Positions 35,693 to 44,857 of a stretch of 50,231 bases of DNA are shown in pieces. The notes beneath the pieces were generated by a model. The model was not told where the DNA came from, did no database searches, and saw only the letters and a list, made by a program, of their open reading frames with translations. Source of the stretch: Thermoproteota archaeon (lineage in GTDB: Archaea > Thermoproteota > Thermoprotei_A > EX4484-217-1 > JAPDJV01). The first letter of the stretch is position 1, and every line of letters begins with the position of its first letter. The position numbers and the translations under genes are program-made. The stretch covers positions 73,885 to 124,115 of the forward strand of contig JAPDJV010000001.1 in NCBI GenBank assembly GCA_029258925.1, read 5' to 3'.

Positions 35693-37699
35693 CTATCTCC
35701 TCCTAACTAATATAATGATTACGGCAGCTACCATCACTATTGCTATTACTCCTATTATTAGTGTCCAGTCTACTCCTGGTGGTGGAGCTGGGGTTGTAGG
35801 CGTGGTTGGAGTTGTAGGCGTGGTCGGCGTAGTCGGAGTCGTGGGTGTGGTTGGAGTTGTAGGAGTTGTGGGTGTAACTATTTGAAGAGTCTTCTCAGAT
35901 TCATTACTGTTTCCAGCGAAATCTGTGACGCTCGCATGAATCGTAATAGACAGCATGTTCTCTGTCCTCTCGATCCAAGCAACATATTCTAAGCTATTTC
36001 CACTAACACTAATTAGATCCATTAATTTGGGACTGAGAGGACCTTCTCCATTCACCATGTATTCCACGGATACGTTGTCGACTCCCCAACCATCGTCCTC
36101 AGCTTCCACGAATACTTTAATCCAACTCTCTCCAACAATACAATCCTTTATTACTATGCTTGGGGGTTCCTGGTCCGCTTCTGAAACCAGGAGGTATTTT
36201 ATGGAGGAGTTTGCCGGAAGCACTATATTCTTTAATACCACGTATGTTATGTTTCCAGCAGTCACCAGCTCGTAGGACGGTGTTGATGGAAGCCAAGTGT
36301 ACTCATCTATCCCTTTATCTGCTGGGATCTTGAAAATAACCCTTATGTCACTAAAAGTCTGAAGCAACTCGTTCTTCGCTTTGAAGGCTACATTATAGTG
36401 GGTTCCATCATTATTCACGTAGTAATACTCTACGAATCCAAGCTTGTAGGGAGTCACTTGCTCTCCTGAATCTATGGGTATAGAGTTAGGATATCTTCCT
36501 ATTCCAACCTCATCATAGTATAGGGTTGACTCATCTATAGTCCCATTACTCCACAATTTTATCAGCTTTATACCCCTAATCTCGCCCTTATATTTCGCAG
36601 GTGCGATAGTGGCGCTTGTAATGAAGTAGTGTCTTAATCCCCTGTCATCCTCCACAACCACGTTTAAATCCGTATGAATGTGCCCGCTTAATATTAGTCT
36701 AACGTCATATTCTAGAACTAGCTCAAATATTTTCCTGCCCTCCTCCCTGTTCTCCCAACTATAATATATTAGGCCTTGGCCTCTAAGATTGTCATAGTCC
36801 TGGGGTCCATGAACTCTATAAAGCCATCCTCTTTCCTTTGCAGATCTCGAGAATAGTGGATGGTGGAATTGTATTATTTTAGTCTTATTGGGATGTGATG
36901 CCAGAACTTTCTCCGCCCAATTCAATTGATCCATGCTTACATATCCCTCGTAGCCGGAGTCCAGTGTTATGATGAGGAAGTTTCCTATAATTACGCTGTA
37001 ATTGAACGGGCCAACTATTTTCCCATAGTTTTTGCCTCCATCACCTGCATGGTCATGGTTTCCAGGTCCCACGTATAATGGATCTTTGAGAGATAACAGG
37101 AAGTTGTTGAAATCCATCCATCCACTCATGAGAGTGCCAGTATCGACAACGTCGCCTGGCAACATGATGATATCGGGGTCTATTAAATTCAAGAAGTTAG
37201 CTACTTCAGCGGCATACTTAGTTCCTCCAGGGAAATGTATGTCGCTTACTAATGCTATTTCTAGCATTTCCGGATACTTCTCAATAACCCACACGCTGTG
37301 AGGCTGATAACAAGACTTTGCCTCCCCTTCATCAACATATTCTACATTCAAATCGTATAATCCTTCTCTCAATACTCCACTAGGTACCCTCGAAGATATT
37401 ATCCACTCACCCGTCTCATTATTGTATGTTGAAGAATATACTTCTAAACCTGAACTACACATTTCAGATATTAGTGATATCGACCACCCAGTCGCATTAA
37501 TCGACGCTTTAATAGTTACGTTAAGCAAACCTCCCATAACTACAGCTTCAGGCATTGAAGGGAGAGGGTATTTAACAGGCTTTGATGCATAATAGGAAAT
37601 AGATAATGCCCTCCCTGGGGTAGCTGAGGATATTATAGGTAGTACCAAGAGTAACATGGCGAGGATCACTACCAGAATTCTCTTATTATCGCTCGGCAT
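35693..37699 (-). CDS. Cell-surface calcineurin-like metallophosphoesterase with C-terminal anchor
   Basis: 668 residues. Signal segment about 7-27 (RILVVILAMLLLVLPIISS). Metallophosphoesterase domain at about 150-360: LVSDIHFPGG, LPGDVVD, GPGNHDH, FHHPLFS and LSGHIHTD, the full two-metal ligand set. Then Ig-like beta domains, a Thr-Pro repeat linker (TPTTP units), and a terminal membrane helix followed by VRRR. Exported and anchored outside the cell. The last part is nearly identical to the protein at 42796. Substrate unknown; possibly organophosphate scavenging. Confidence 0.9.
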   Translation of the reverse strand: MPSDNKRILVVILAMLLLVLPIISSATPGRALSISYYASKPVKYPLPSMPEAVVMGGLLNVTIKASINATGWSISLISEMCSSGLEVYSSTYNNETGEWIISSRVPSGVLREGLYDLNVEYVDEGEAKSCYQPHSVWVIEKYPEMLEIALVSDIHFPGGTKYAAEVANFLNLIDPDIIMLPGDVVDTGTLMSGWMDFNNFLLSLKDPLYVGPGNHDHAGDGGKNYGKIVGPFNYSVIIGNFLIITLDSGYEGYVSMDQLNWAEKVLASHPNKTKIIQFHHPLFSRSAKERGWLYRVHGPQDYDNLRGQGLIYYSWENREEGRKIFELVLEYDVRLILSGHIHTDLNVVVEDDRGLRHYFITSATIAPAKYKGEIRGIKLIKLWSNGTIDESTLYYDEVGIGRYPNSIPIDSGEQVTPYKLGFVEYYYVNNDGTHYNVAFKAKNELLQTFSDIRVIFKIPADKGIDEYTWLPSTPSYELVTAGNITYVVLKNIVLPANSSIKYLLVSEADQEPPSIVIKDCIVGESWIKVFVEAEDDGWGVDNVSVEYMVNGEGPLSPKLMDLISVSGNSLEYVAWIERTENMLSITIHASVTDFAGNSNESEKTLQIVTPTTPTTPTTPTTPTTPTTPTTPTTPTTPAPPPGVDWTLIIGVIAIVMVAAVIIILVRRR
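35733..35806 (-). repeat. 74-base inverted copy of the surface-anchor coding sequence (copy 1)
   Basis: Bases 35733-35806 are the exact reverse complement of 43762-43835. They encode the end of the Thr-Pro linker, the APPPGVDWTLIIGVIAIV hinge and the start of the membrane helix. Identity at the DNA level, not just the protein level, implies recent duplication or gene conversion. Confidence 0.9.
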
Positions 37700-37739
37700 G
37701 TTACCACCAGAACCTACATGCTAACTTCTTCAAATATTA

Positions 37740-37886
37740 ATGTTACTACTCTTGGCAATAGCGTTCTCGTGGTTGCCCTGCCCTATGCTTAGCTACTCTA
37801 CTACACGCGATGTGTGGTGTTCCATGGAACTTGCTTTAAAGGGATTAAAGCAGACGAAGGGGTTTAAGTGGCACGTAGAGCCCTGA
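37740..37886 (+). pseudogene. Remnant of a TnpB C-terminus
   Basis: A 48-codon frame ends TTRDVWCSMELALKGLKQTK and then GFKWHVEP, stop at 37884-37886. The RDVxxxxxLALKG pattern resembles the last RuvC motif region and C-terminal tail of IS605 OrfB/TnpB proteins, and the stop is embedded in a hairpin containing CTGACATCCTCTCC, a sequence I associate with TnpB 3' ends. Upstream codons are unrelated hydrophobic sequence, so the rest of the gene appears deleted. Identification is from memory of the family and moderate. Confidence 0.4.
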
Positions 37887-37939
37887 CATCCTCTCCAATG
37901 GGCTGATGAAAACCCGAAGCAGGAAGAGGGGCTCGTGCC
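37870..37939 (+). ncRNA. omegaRNA-like hairpin / IS605 right-end remnant
   Basis: Nested hairpin: GGCAC (37870-37874) with GTGCC (37935-37939); GAGCCC (37878-37883) with GGGCTC (37929-37934); CCTCT with AGAGG; and an inner GGG/CCC stem around CTGATGAAAA. It begins inside the last TnpB-like codons and runs past the stop, exactly where TnpB elements encode their guide scaffold and transposon right end. GGGCTGATGAA..CCCGAAG echoes GGGATGAA..CCCGAAG in the RNA candidate at 11949-11967. No intact tnpB is adjacent. Confidence 0.45.
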
Positions 37940-38188
37940 TAAAGTAGTTCAGATATCAGAGTGGCTTATCCTTCGGTAACTTTACCGTCTATAGTTAATG
38001 AAATCCTAGCTTGCCGCGATAGGTGATGTCTTGAATGTTCCCTTGGGAATAGTATATGCTACCTGCAATCCTTCTAGCAATGCCTTGTAATGTATATGGT
38101 TCCGTATTTTATGGTATGTCCATAATGGATGGAACTAGTGGTTCTAAAATTCAGCTGGAAGGTCAATTCCTTAACATTATAAGGTCTT
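37940..38188. other. Intergenic remainder, nothing recognised
   Basis: Sequence between the TnpB-like remnant and the end of the ABC ATPase gene. No convincing frame or repeat. The T-rich stretches near 38186-38195 lie at the ATPase stop codon. Confidence 0.4.
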
Positions 38189-39289
38189 TTAACTTTCCTC
38201 CATGTATGTTATTTCTCTCCCCTCTTCAAATGGGAGAATTATTGTATCGCTATAAGGTATATAGCATTTGATTGTTGACCCAACTTTGATCTGAGAATCG
38301 GGGTCAATATCTAATAGGATTTTTATTTTATCCGAGACTTTCACCCTGAGCTGAGTATACGGACCTGTGAAGGCACTCCACTCAACTACTCCCTCAAATT
38401 CGTTTGAGGGGGTATGAGGCTTAACTAGTTCAAATTCTTCGGGTCTGAGAATGGCCACTGCTAGCGACCCCTCTCTTATATTCATATCGGTCGCTGATGG
38501 AACTCCTAGTATTTTTACACCATCAACAGATAGCTCTGTTATTTCACCACTCCTCCTAACAATTCCCTTTAGAATAGTGCATCTTCCCATAAAGCTTGCG
38601 ACGAATAGGTTTGCCGGCCTCTTATATACTTCTCTAGGATGTCCTATCTGCATTATTCTCCCCTGCCTCATGATTGCTACTCTATCTGAAATCACCATTG
38701 CCTCCTCTTGATCGTGTGTAACGTAGATTGTTGTTATTCCCAGTTCGCGCTGTAATCTCTTTATTTCTTCTCTCATTTCAATGCGTAGTTTTGCATCTAA
38801 ATTGCTAAGAGGCTCGTCCAATAATAAGACCTTGGGTTTAACGATTAGTGCTCTAGCTAATGCAACTCTCTGCTGCTGTCCTCCACTAAGTTGCGTAGGA
38901 TATCTGTTTTCAAGACCTCTCAACTTCACTAAATCAAGTACTCTATACACTCTCTCCTTTATCTCGTTCATGGGCAGTCTCCTTATTTTTAGTCCATAGG
39001 CTATATTATCAAAGACTGTCATGTGCGGCCAGAGAGCATAGTTTTGGAAGACCATTCCGGTATCTCTCATGTATGGAGGATACTCTGTTACATCTTCTTC
39101 ATCGAAGTATATTCTTCCCTCATCAGGATACTCCAGTCCAGCTATAATTCTCAGCGTAGTTGTCTTACCACAACCGCTTGGGCCTAGAAATGTAAAGAAC
39201 TCTCCATGTTTTATCGTCAACGTTATATGGTCTGCCGCAATCACTTTATCAAAGACTTTCACAACGTTGTCGAGTCTAACATTAACCAT
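38189..39289 (-). CDS. ABC importer ATPase (FbpC/PotA-type)
   Basis: 366 residues. Walker A GPSGCGKTTT, Q-loop in MVFQNYALWPHMT, signature LSGGQQQRVALARAL, Walker B LLLDEPLSNLD, and switch His in YVTHDQEEAM. The C-terminal 110 residues are a TOBE domain. It energises the import complex with the permease (five bases upstream) and the binding protein. ATPases of this group serve ferric iron, polyamine, thiamine or phosphonate importers. Confidence 0.93.
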   Translation of the reverse strand: MVNVRLDNVVKVFDKVIAADHITLTIKHGEFFTFLGPSGCGKTTTLRIIAGLEYPDEGRIYFDEEDVTEYPPYMRDTGMVFQNYALWPHMTVFDNIAYGLKIRRLPMNEIKERVYRVLDLVKLRGLENRYPTQLSGGQQQRVALARALIVKPKVLLLDEPLSNLDAKLRIEMREEIKRLQRELGITTIYVTHDQEEAMVISDRVAIMRQGRIMQIGHPREVYKRPANLFVASFMGRCTILKGIVRRSGEITELSVDGVKILGVPSATDMNIREGSLAVAILRPEEFELVKPHTPSNEFEGVVEWSAFTGPYTQLRVKVSDKIKILLDIDPDSQIKVGSTIKCYIPYSDTIILPFEEGREITYMEES

Positions 39290-39293
39290 TATA

Positions 39294-41138
39294 TCACACT
39301 CCTAAAAACGCTACCCTCTGCTTCAATATCCAATTAGATACGGCCATAGATATTATTTGAGCTGTCATCAATAATACTCCTAGCGAGGCAGCATATGATA
39401 TGACGCCCACTTTCCCCCCTCCAATAATGGAGCTCATGTAATGGGTTATTGGGCCCTGTTCAGGTCTAAATGAGGCCAAGGTTATGCTAGTACTTACTTC
39501 ACTCATACAGTACACGAATGAAAGTATTCCTCCTCCAATAATATTTGCAGCTATGAGAGGTATAACTATTCTGGCGAATGTTTGAACTCTTGATGCTCCA
39601 AGGCTTAGAGAAGCCTCTTCAAGACTTACATGAGTCTGCTGTAGTCCAGCAAAAACGGCTCTAGCTGTGAAAGGCAGCCTCCTAACAGTATACGAGAATA
39701 TTAAAAGTAGGCCTGGATTCTCGAATATGTCGAAGGGTGTTCCGGAAAATATTCCTTGACTAAACAATATGAAGTATCCTACTGCAACTATTATCCCTGG
39801 CACAGCGATCGGTATAGTAACTATTATGTCTAGTATATCTATACCTGGAAGCCTCTTTCTTGCTACTACATAGGCTGTGCTCGTACCAACTAGTACTATG
39901 ACGAAAACCGCTGCAGCCGAATAAGTTAAACTATTTCCAATAGCTCTTACTATGTCAGGTTCCTCTACGAGAGCCATGAGGTTTTTCATGGTGGTGGTTG
40001 ACGGAAATGCTCCGGAAGTAGCCCAATCGGTTACTGCTAGTAAAACCACACCTGCCTGGGGGAATGAAGCTATTATAACTACTGGAACTAGGAACATGTA
40101 TACTAAGATCAAGCCTTTCCATGACAACTTTCTAACTCTAGGACTCCACCTACCCCCCTTGCTTAACATGGCATAAGTTTTAAGGCTAACATACTTTTTA
40201 ATCGCTATGAACCCTATTGCAGCAAATAATAACATTATTACTGAGAGAGCGTATGTTGTAGGATCTATTTTCAGTATCCCCCCTTGAGTAGATATGATGT
40301 TCTGGTATATCCTATACGATATTACTCTTCCAGCTAAATCGTCTGCAAATGCTCCCTTCAAAGCTATTGGTGCGCCTAGGTCTTCTAGACTAAATATGAA
40401 CACTATTGTTGCCCCAGCTGCTAAGCCGGGTAGGGAGAGGGGGAAGGTTATTGTTCTGAAGAGCGTGAAACCTCTGGCACCTAGATTTTCAGCTTGTTCC
40501 TCCATGGAAGGATCTATGTTGATTAGGGAAGAAAGCATGTTTAAGTATATTATTGGGAAAAAACTCAGTGTCTGAATTATTACAATTCCAACTAATCCTC
40601 CCACGATAAAGGTGTAGGGAAGTCCTAGGATGTCGCGGAGAATAAAGTTTAGAACGCCCTGTCTCCCCAAGACTTTCCCGACAACGAAGGCGTTCACGAA
40701 AGGCGTTGCTAAGAGAGGTACTAGGATTAGTATTCTGAAGATGTTTTTACCCGGGAACTCGTATCTAGCTATTATAAGTGCCGAGATGAGGCCTATAATT
40801 GATGCGAAGATGGTTACGAAGAGGGCCACTAGAATAGAGTTTAATATTATGCCGTAATCATATCCTTCCATTATGAATAGAAGTACGCCTGCCCCTGTTC
40901 TCTCAATTTTAAATAAGGCTCCGCCCAGAGGCTCTAAGGAGACGTATTCTCTACTAGTTAATACCCTTTCGAACCACTTGAATGTTATAGTACCTCCACT
41001 ATAGAATGAATTAACTACTAAGAGAAATACTGGTAGTATTAGAAAAATAAATATTATTGACAGAGATATTGCTAGCTGTACTATGGTCAGCCAATCTAGC
41101 TCTCTCCTCAGCTTCCTTAGGATATTCTGAATGTTCAA
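39294..41138 (-). CDS. ABC importer permease, two fused MetI-type domains (FbpB-like)
   Basis: 614 residues, about 12 helices. Two tandem permease domains each carry an EAA loop: EEQAENLGARGFTLFRTITF and LEEASLSLGASRVQTFARIV, which bind the ATPase. Fusion of two permease halves is typical of the iron(III)/aminoethylphosphonate family. Middle gene of the three-gene operon, 19 bases after the binding-protein stop. Confidence 0.92.
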   Translation of the reverse strand: MNIQNILRKLRRELDWLTIVQLAISLSIIFIFLILPVFLLVVNSFYSGGTITFKWFERVLTSREYVSLEPLGGALFKIERTGAGVLLFIMEGYDYGIILNSILVALFVTIFASIIGLISALIIARYEFPGKNIFRILILVPLLATPFVNAFVVGKVLGRQGVLNFILRDILGLPYTFIVGGLVGIVIIQTLSFFPIIYLNMLSSLINIDPSMEEQAENLGARGFTLFRTITFPLSLPGLAAGATIVFIFSLEDLGAPIALKGAFADDLAGRVISYRIYQNIISTQGGILKIDPTTYALSVIMLLFAAIGFIAIKKYVSLKTYAMLSKGGRWSPRVRKLSWKGLILVYMFLVPVVIIASFPQAGVVLLAVTDWATSGAFPSTTTMKNLMALVEEPDIVRAIGNSLTYSAAAVFVIVLVGTSTAYVVARKRLPGIDILDIIVTIPIAVPGIIVAVGYFILFSQGIFSGTPFDIFENPGLLLIFSYTVRRLPFTARAVFAGLQQTHVSLEEASLSLGASRVQTFARIVIPLIAANIIGGGILSFVYCMSEVSTSITLASFRPEQGPITHYMSSIIGGGKVGVISYAASLGVLLMTAQIISMAVSNWILKQRVAFLGV

Positions 41139-41157
41139 CTCCCTAACTACTCCCTCA

Positions 41158-42591
41158 TCAACTACTTGCTAGTTGATTAATTACGAAGTTATATCTTTTT
41201 TCTGCTGCATCCCTCCATGCATCGACAATATTGGCATAGAACTCTGGATCGCTCTTTATTTTCTGATTTATGCTTTGGGCATATTCCTTAGTGAACACAA
41301 CTGTACTACCAGTTATGGGATCGGTAAATTCCAGCATTAAAGGATTAGTGAGTTTATCAACTAAGTTATTGAATTCCGCCTCGCTTATCCTACCTTCAAC
41401 AAATGCTTTTGTTAGCTCCTTCCACGCAGTTGAAAGCTTATAATGCATCGACTCTTCTCCTAGGACTGTATGCCAGAATATTTGCATTGCAGTCTCATAT
41501 GATAGTGCTTCTTCGTCGCTGAAAGGTATCACGGCACTCTCCAAAGTAGCATTATATGAAGCATAAAGATCCTGCCTCTGCTTTCCCTCATCCGTTAAGA
41601 AGACTTTGGGATTTGCCGGAAGTCTATTTATATCAGGGTCGAGCCAAACTTTTTGTCCTTCAACGCTAAGCACCCACGCTATAAACGCTTGAGCCTCTTC
41701 AGGGTGTTTAGATGTTTTTAGGAGGGCTATTGGATCCCCGTTAACTATTGAACCATCATTCGGAAGCACGTACTTGCAGGTATCTGGTTTCTCCACTTGG
41801 GCAGTATAGCCGTAGAAATCTATGGTAATGCCTACGCCAATGTCTCCCCTAATAACAGCATCCCTTACGGCACCGCTTTCCGTAAAAATCCTCGAATTAG
41901 CTGCCATTAACGTTATGATCTTCCAACCCTCCTCCCACCCGTATGCCTGTAATATTATTTCATACATTCTCGTGTTACTAGTAGAGGTTGTTGGATCAGC
42001 GACGCCAACTCCATATTGAGGAAGCATTAAGCCGTATTCTACACCTGCCAGGTCTCTCCATTCATCCGGCTCCGTCAGATTATATTCCTGGAGGACATCC
42101 TTGTTAATTGTAAAACCAAATGAGGATATGGCTGCAGCAATCCACATGATCTTCCCATCAACAATCCTCTTCATGGAGGCTCCAGAGATCTCGTCCGGTA
42201 TGTCCTGCGCTGCCTCAATGACTAGACTTGAATTTAGAGGAGAGAGTAGTCCGGCTTCCAGTAATGTATCGAAGAGAGTGGGGCCTCCTCCCCATGCTAC
42301 ATCTATTTCCTTCCCAGGTTTTTCTCCCGAAGACTTTATGACGTCGATCCAGAGGGTAGGACCAACGTCTAGGAACTCTACGTCAATAATGTTGTACTCC
42401 TTAGCTATGTTACTCTCTAGGAACCTTTGTTTAGCTTTCATTGTTATGTCGCTCGGATGCCTAGTTATTACCCTCAATTTTACAGGTGCTTTCTCAGGCG
42501 ATGGTTTGGGGAGCATGAAGTATACTCCTATTATTACTCCTATAGCTATCACTACGATAATTAGTGCTGCTAAGTACGTTTTGGAGGTCAA
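41158..42591 (-). CDS. ABC importer substrate-binding protein, membrane-anchored
   Basis: 477 residues. A single N-terminal helix (YLAALIIVVIAIGVIIGVYF) acts as signal-anchor, holding it on the outer face of the membrane. The rest is a type II periplasmic binding-protein fold (VKLRVITRHPSDITMKAKQRF, DVAWGGGPTLFDTLLEAGLL, ALLKTSKHPEEAQAFIAWVL) close to the iron/aminoethylphosphonate/thiamine group. Substrate uncertain. TTG start with GGTGAAAGGA upstream. First gene of the operon; diverges from the surface protein at 42796. Confidence 0.9.
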   Translation of the reverse strand: MTSKTYLAALIIVVIAIGVIIGVYFMLPKPSPEKAPVKLRVITRHPSDITMKAKQRFLESNIAKEYNIIDVEFLDVGPTLWIDVIKSSGEKPGKEIDVAWGGGPTLFDTLLEAGLLSPLNSSLVIEAAQDIPDEISGASMKRIVDGKIMWIAAAISSFGFTINKDVLQEYNLTEPDEWRDLAGVEYGLMLPQYGVGVADPTTSTSNTRMYEIILQAYGWEEGWKIITLMAANSRIFTESGAVRDAVIRGDIGVGITIDFYGYTAQVEKPDTCKYVLPNDGSIVNGDPIALLKTSKHPEEAQAFIAWVLSVEGQKVWLDPDINRLPANPKVFLTDEGKQRQDLYASYNATLESAVIPFSDEEALSYETAMQIFWHTVLGEESMHYKLSTAWKELTKAFVEGRISEAEFNNLVDKLTNPLMLEFTDPITGSTVVFTKEYAQSINQKIKSDPEFYANIVDAWRDAAEKRYNFVINQLASS

Positions 42592-42795
42592 GTCCTTTCA
42601 CCGATAATCCAAATTATGGTTTCCCACATAAAGGTTTTATCCAGACTATTAGAAATATTTTAACTTTGCCGCATATTACACGATAAAGACATGAATACCG
42701 ATTGCATTGGTTTATTCAATATTCATATATTTGATCGGGCAAGAAATTTATTAAGGAATATTATAGATACCGATTTTTGAAGGGGTTGATATAGC

Positions 42796-43878
42796 ATGAA
42801 TAGAAGATACTTAGTGACAATAATTATCTCCTTAATTATAGCTACAGCAATACTGGCATTACCGACATTACCGCTAGCAGAGGGGCAGGAGAAACCGGTT
42901 GTAGCTGTTTTCGCTAAGGGTATGGCTGGCATGGATAAGTTCCTAGCCTGGATGATGGACAATATTACGGAAGTCGACTGGCTAGTTTTCAACGAGACCA
43001 TAACTTATGATGATATTAGTGGTGCAGATATGCTTCTAGTCGTCCAAGTAGACTACTACATGAACTTCACAGACGATGAAATAGCTGCAATCCAGCAGTG
43101 GTTCAATGATGGAGGAAAAACACTTTGGCTATGTGGAGACGCAGATTATAATATAAACGAGTTCGTCAGAACACTGCAAGCAAATAGAATAGCTGAGGCA
43201 GTTGGAAGCGTACTAAGAGTGGATCTTGACGAAGTAAAAGATACTCAGAGTAATTGCCAAGCAAGCTATAGGGTAGCTGGCCTAATAGAGCCTGATAGCC
43301 CACTAGAATTCCTCGCAGACAATGTGGCTAAACCTGTATTATTCCATGGACCGGCACCAGTGATAGCATACAAGAATGGTGAGTGGCTCGCAATAGAAAA
43401 CGACACTCAGAAGCCGGAGAACGTTTATAGAATTGCCTGGACTAGTGAGGGAGGCGAAATAGCACTATACAATGAACCACCCTCACCAGTGCACGAAGTT
43501 GGAGAGACAGGAAGATTCGTTTTATTAGCTGCAGAAATATTCCCAGATAAGGAGAACATTGTGATAGTTAGTGGAGAGTCTCCAATAGACCACTATCATG
43601 GAATGTGGGAGACGGAATACCATGAGACAGCACTAGATGGACCCACATTCATAACAAACCTAGTGTTATGGGCAGTGGGATTAAAGGGTACAAGAATACC
43701 GGTTACCACAACACCAACAACCCCGACTACACCCACGACTCCTACGACTCCGACTACGCCGACCACGCCTACAACCCCAGCTCCACCACCAGGAGTAGAC
43801 TGGACACTAATAATAGGAGTAATAGCAATAGTGATAATAATAGTCGCTATTGCAGCTGTTATATTGGGAAGAAAATAA
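42796..43878 (+). CDS. Secreted, membrane-anchored protein with glutaminase-like (GATase1-type) fold
   Basis: 360 residues. Signal peptide about 5-30 (RYLVTIIISLIIATAILALP). Residues 32-295 alternate strands and helices (VVAVFAKGMAGMDKFL, ADMLLVVQVDYYMNFTDDEI, FNDGGKTLWLCGDADY) like GATase1/ThuA-type proteins that look for solute or cofactor, without a clear catalytic triad. Then a Thr-Pro linker and a C-terminal membrane helix ending GRK, shared with the surface phosphoesterase at 35693. Divergent from the ABC operon and may be a surface accessory of it (inference). ATG 42796. Confidence 0.8.
   Translation: MNRRYLVTIIISLIIATAILALPTLPLAEGQEKPVVAVFAKGMAGMDKFLAWMMDNITEVDWLVFNETITYDDISGADMLLVVQVDYYMNFTDDEIAAIQQWFNDGGKTLWLCGDADYNINEFVRTLQANRIAEAVGSVLRVDLDEVKDTQSNCQASYRVAGLIEPDSPLEFLADNVAKPVLFHGPAPVIAYKNGEWLAIENDTQKPENVYRIAWTSEGGEIALYNEPPSPVHEVGETGRFVLLAAEIFPDKENIVIVSGESPIDHYHGMWETEYHETALDGPTFITNLVLWAVGLKGTRIPVTTTPTTPTTPTTPTTPTTPTTPTTPAPPPGVDWTLIIGVIAIVIIIVAIAAVILGRK
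43762..43835 (+). repeat. 74-base inverted copy of the surface-anchor coding sequence (copy 2)
   Basis: Exact reverse complement of 35733-35806, about 8 kb away, in the other surface-protein gene. See the finding on the shared anchor. Confidence 0.9.
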
Positions 43879-43883
43879 CTTAA

Positions 43884-43899
43884 CTTTTTTCTTTCTTTT
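43884..43899 (+). terminator. T-rich terminator after the surface protein gene
   Basis: A run of T6 followed by CTTTCTTTT directly after the stop codon at 43878. Oligo-T stretches act as transcription terminators in archaea; no hairpin is needed. Confidence 0.5.
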
Positions 43900-44121
43900 A
43901 TTGCGTGTATTCCAGCATGGCACTTAAACCAATTCAATAAGTGATTTAGCAGGATTTTTGGGAATTCAATTACGAATTAAAGATGCATATGTTAGTTCTA
44001 AATTACTCCTATAAATTTTCTCAATAGGGAGAAGAAAAATTTAAAAAGGGATCTTCCATAAAAACTAGAACAGATATAAATCAATATTAACTGAGTTAAA
44101 GATGCTTAAGGTGGCAGAGGA

Positions 44122-44526
44122 ATGGTCGGGATAGATGGACTTGAAAACGTAAAAGTAAGACTCTCATCCGGAAGAAGCGTATCAATGATAGATTTATTTA
44201 GATTTGTCTATCAACTAAGTGAAATAGATATTATAATACTAAGATACCTGATAAAGAAGGGCAACTGCACTGTTGATGAACTAGCTGAAGAACTTAGCTT
44301 GAATAGAAGTAGTGTTAGTCGAAGTCTTTTGAGGCTTTTAAGAGCAGGGTTAATAGCAAGAGTAAGAGAGGTATCGATTAGAAGAGCGGGCAGACCTAAG
44401 TACATTTACAAGATACTCGATATGAATGAACTTGAGAATAAAGTAGTATCTGATGTATCAGAGTATGTGGATGCAGCAAGGAAGCTTGTAAGCACGCTCA
44501 GGGTGCAGGTTTCTTCTTCAAATTAA
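44122..44526 (+). CDS. Winged-helix transcriptional regulator (MarR/TrmB-like)
   Basis: 134 residues. The winged HTH covers about 30-95: IIILRYLIKKGNCTVDELAEELSLNRSSVSRSLLRLLRAGLIARV, then the wing RRAGRPKYIYKI. C-terminal helix (EYVDAARKLVSTLRVQV) for dimerisation. Lies downstream of the surface protein and may control the nearby transport or surface genes; the sequence does not say which. ATG 44122 with GGTGGCAGAGGA upstream. Confidence 0.85.
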   Translation: MVGIDGLENVKVRLSSGRSVSMIDLFRFVYQLSEIDIIILRYLIKKGNCTVDELAEELSLNRSSVSRSLLRLLRAGLIARVREVSIRRAGRPKYIYKILDMNELENKVVSDVSEYVDAARKLVSTLRVQVSSSN

Positions 44527-44570
44527 ATTACAACATGATTATTTATAGAAGGAGATATATTCTTAAAGTC

Positions 44571-44714
44571 TCAAACCACTCTATGCTTAGCGATTTCCTT
44601 AAGTTTATTCCTCGTACTCCTTCTAGTGAGATGTTTATAGGTGTATCCGCATACTTTACACACCCACTTATTGCTAATGGTGACCATCATATTCTGACAT
44701 TTTGGGCAGACCAT
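44571..44714 (-). CDS. Mini zinc-ribbon protein, 47 aa
   Basis: ATG 44714, TGA at 44573-44571. Sequence MVCPKCQNMMVTISNKWVCK then VCGYTYKHLTRRSTRNKLKE; four cysteines as CPKC and CKVCG make a classical zinc ribbon, followed by a very basic tail. Likely binds nucleic acid or the transcription machinery. An in-frame ATG at 44747 would add 11 residues. A TATA-like TATAATATT at about 44752-44760 (minus strand) fits a leaderless or short-leader mRNA. Confidence 0.7.
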   Translation of the reverse strand: MVCPKCQNMMVTISNKWVCKVCGYTYKHLTRRSTRNKLKEIAKHRVV

Positions 44715-44857
44715 GTAGGATATAGGACTTCGCAAGTATAACACCATAAGTAATATTATATACTGGGGGTAATATTGTTTTCTGTAAATTAATTTTATCC
44801 ATCTGAATTAAATAGTGATAGTTTCATGTTCTTACTACTATCCCACAAATGTTACTC

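Noticed and set aside
35800-35880. Imperfect GTTGTAGG/GTGGTTGG tandem repeats taken as a CRISPR or minisatellite
   Set aside because: They are the codons of the Thr-Pro linker in the surface phosphoesterase.
38056-38271. 71-codon frame overlapping the ABC ATPase end
   Set aside because: Overlaps a strongly supported gene on the other strand and has no Shine-Dalgarno or recognisable sequence.
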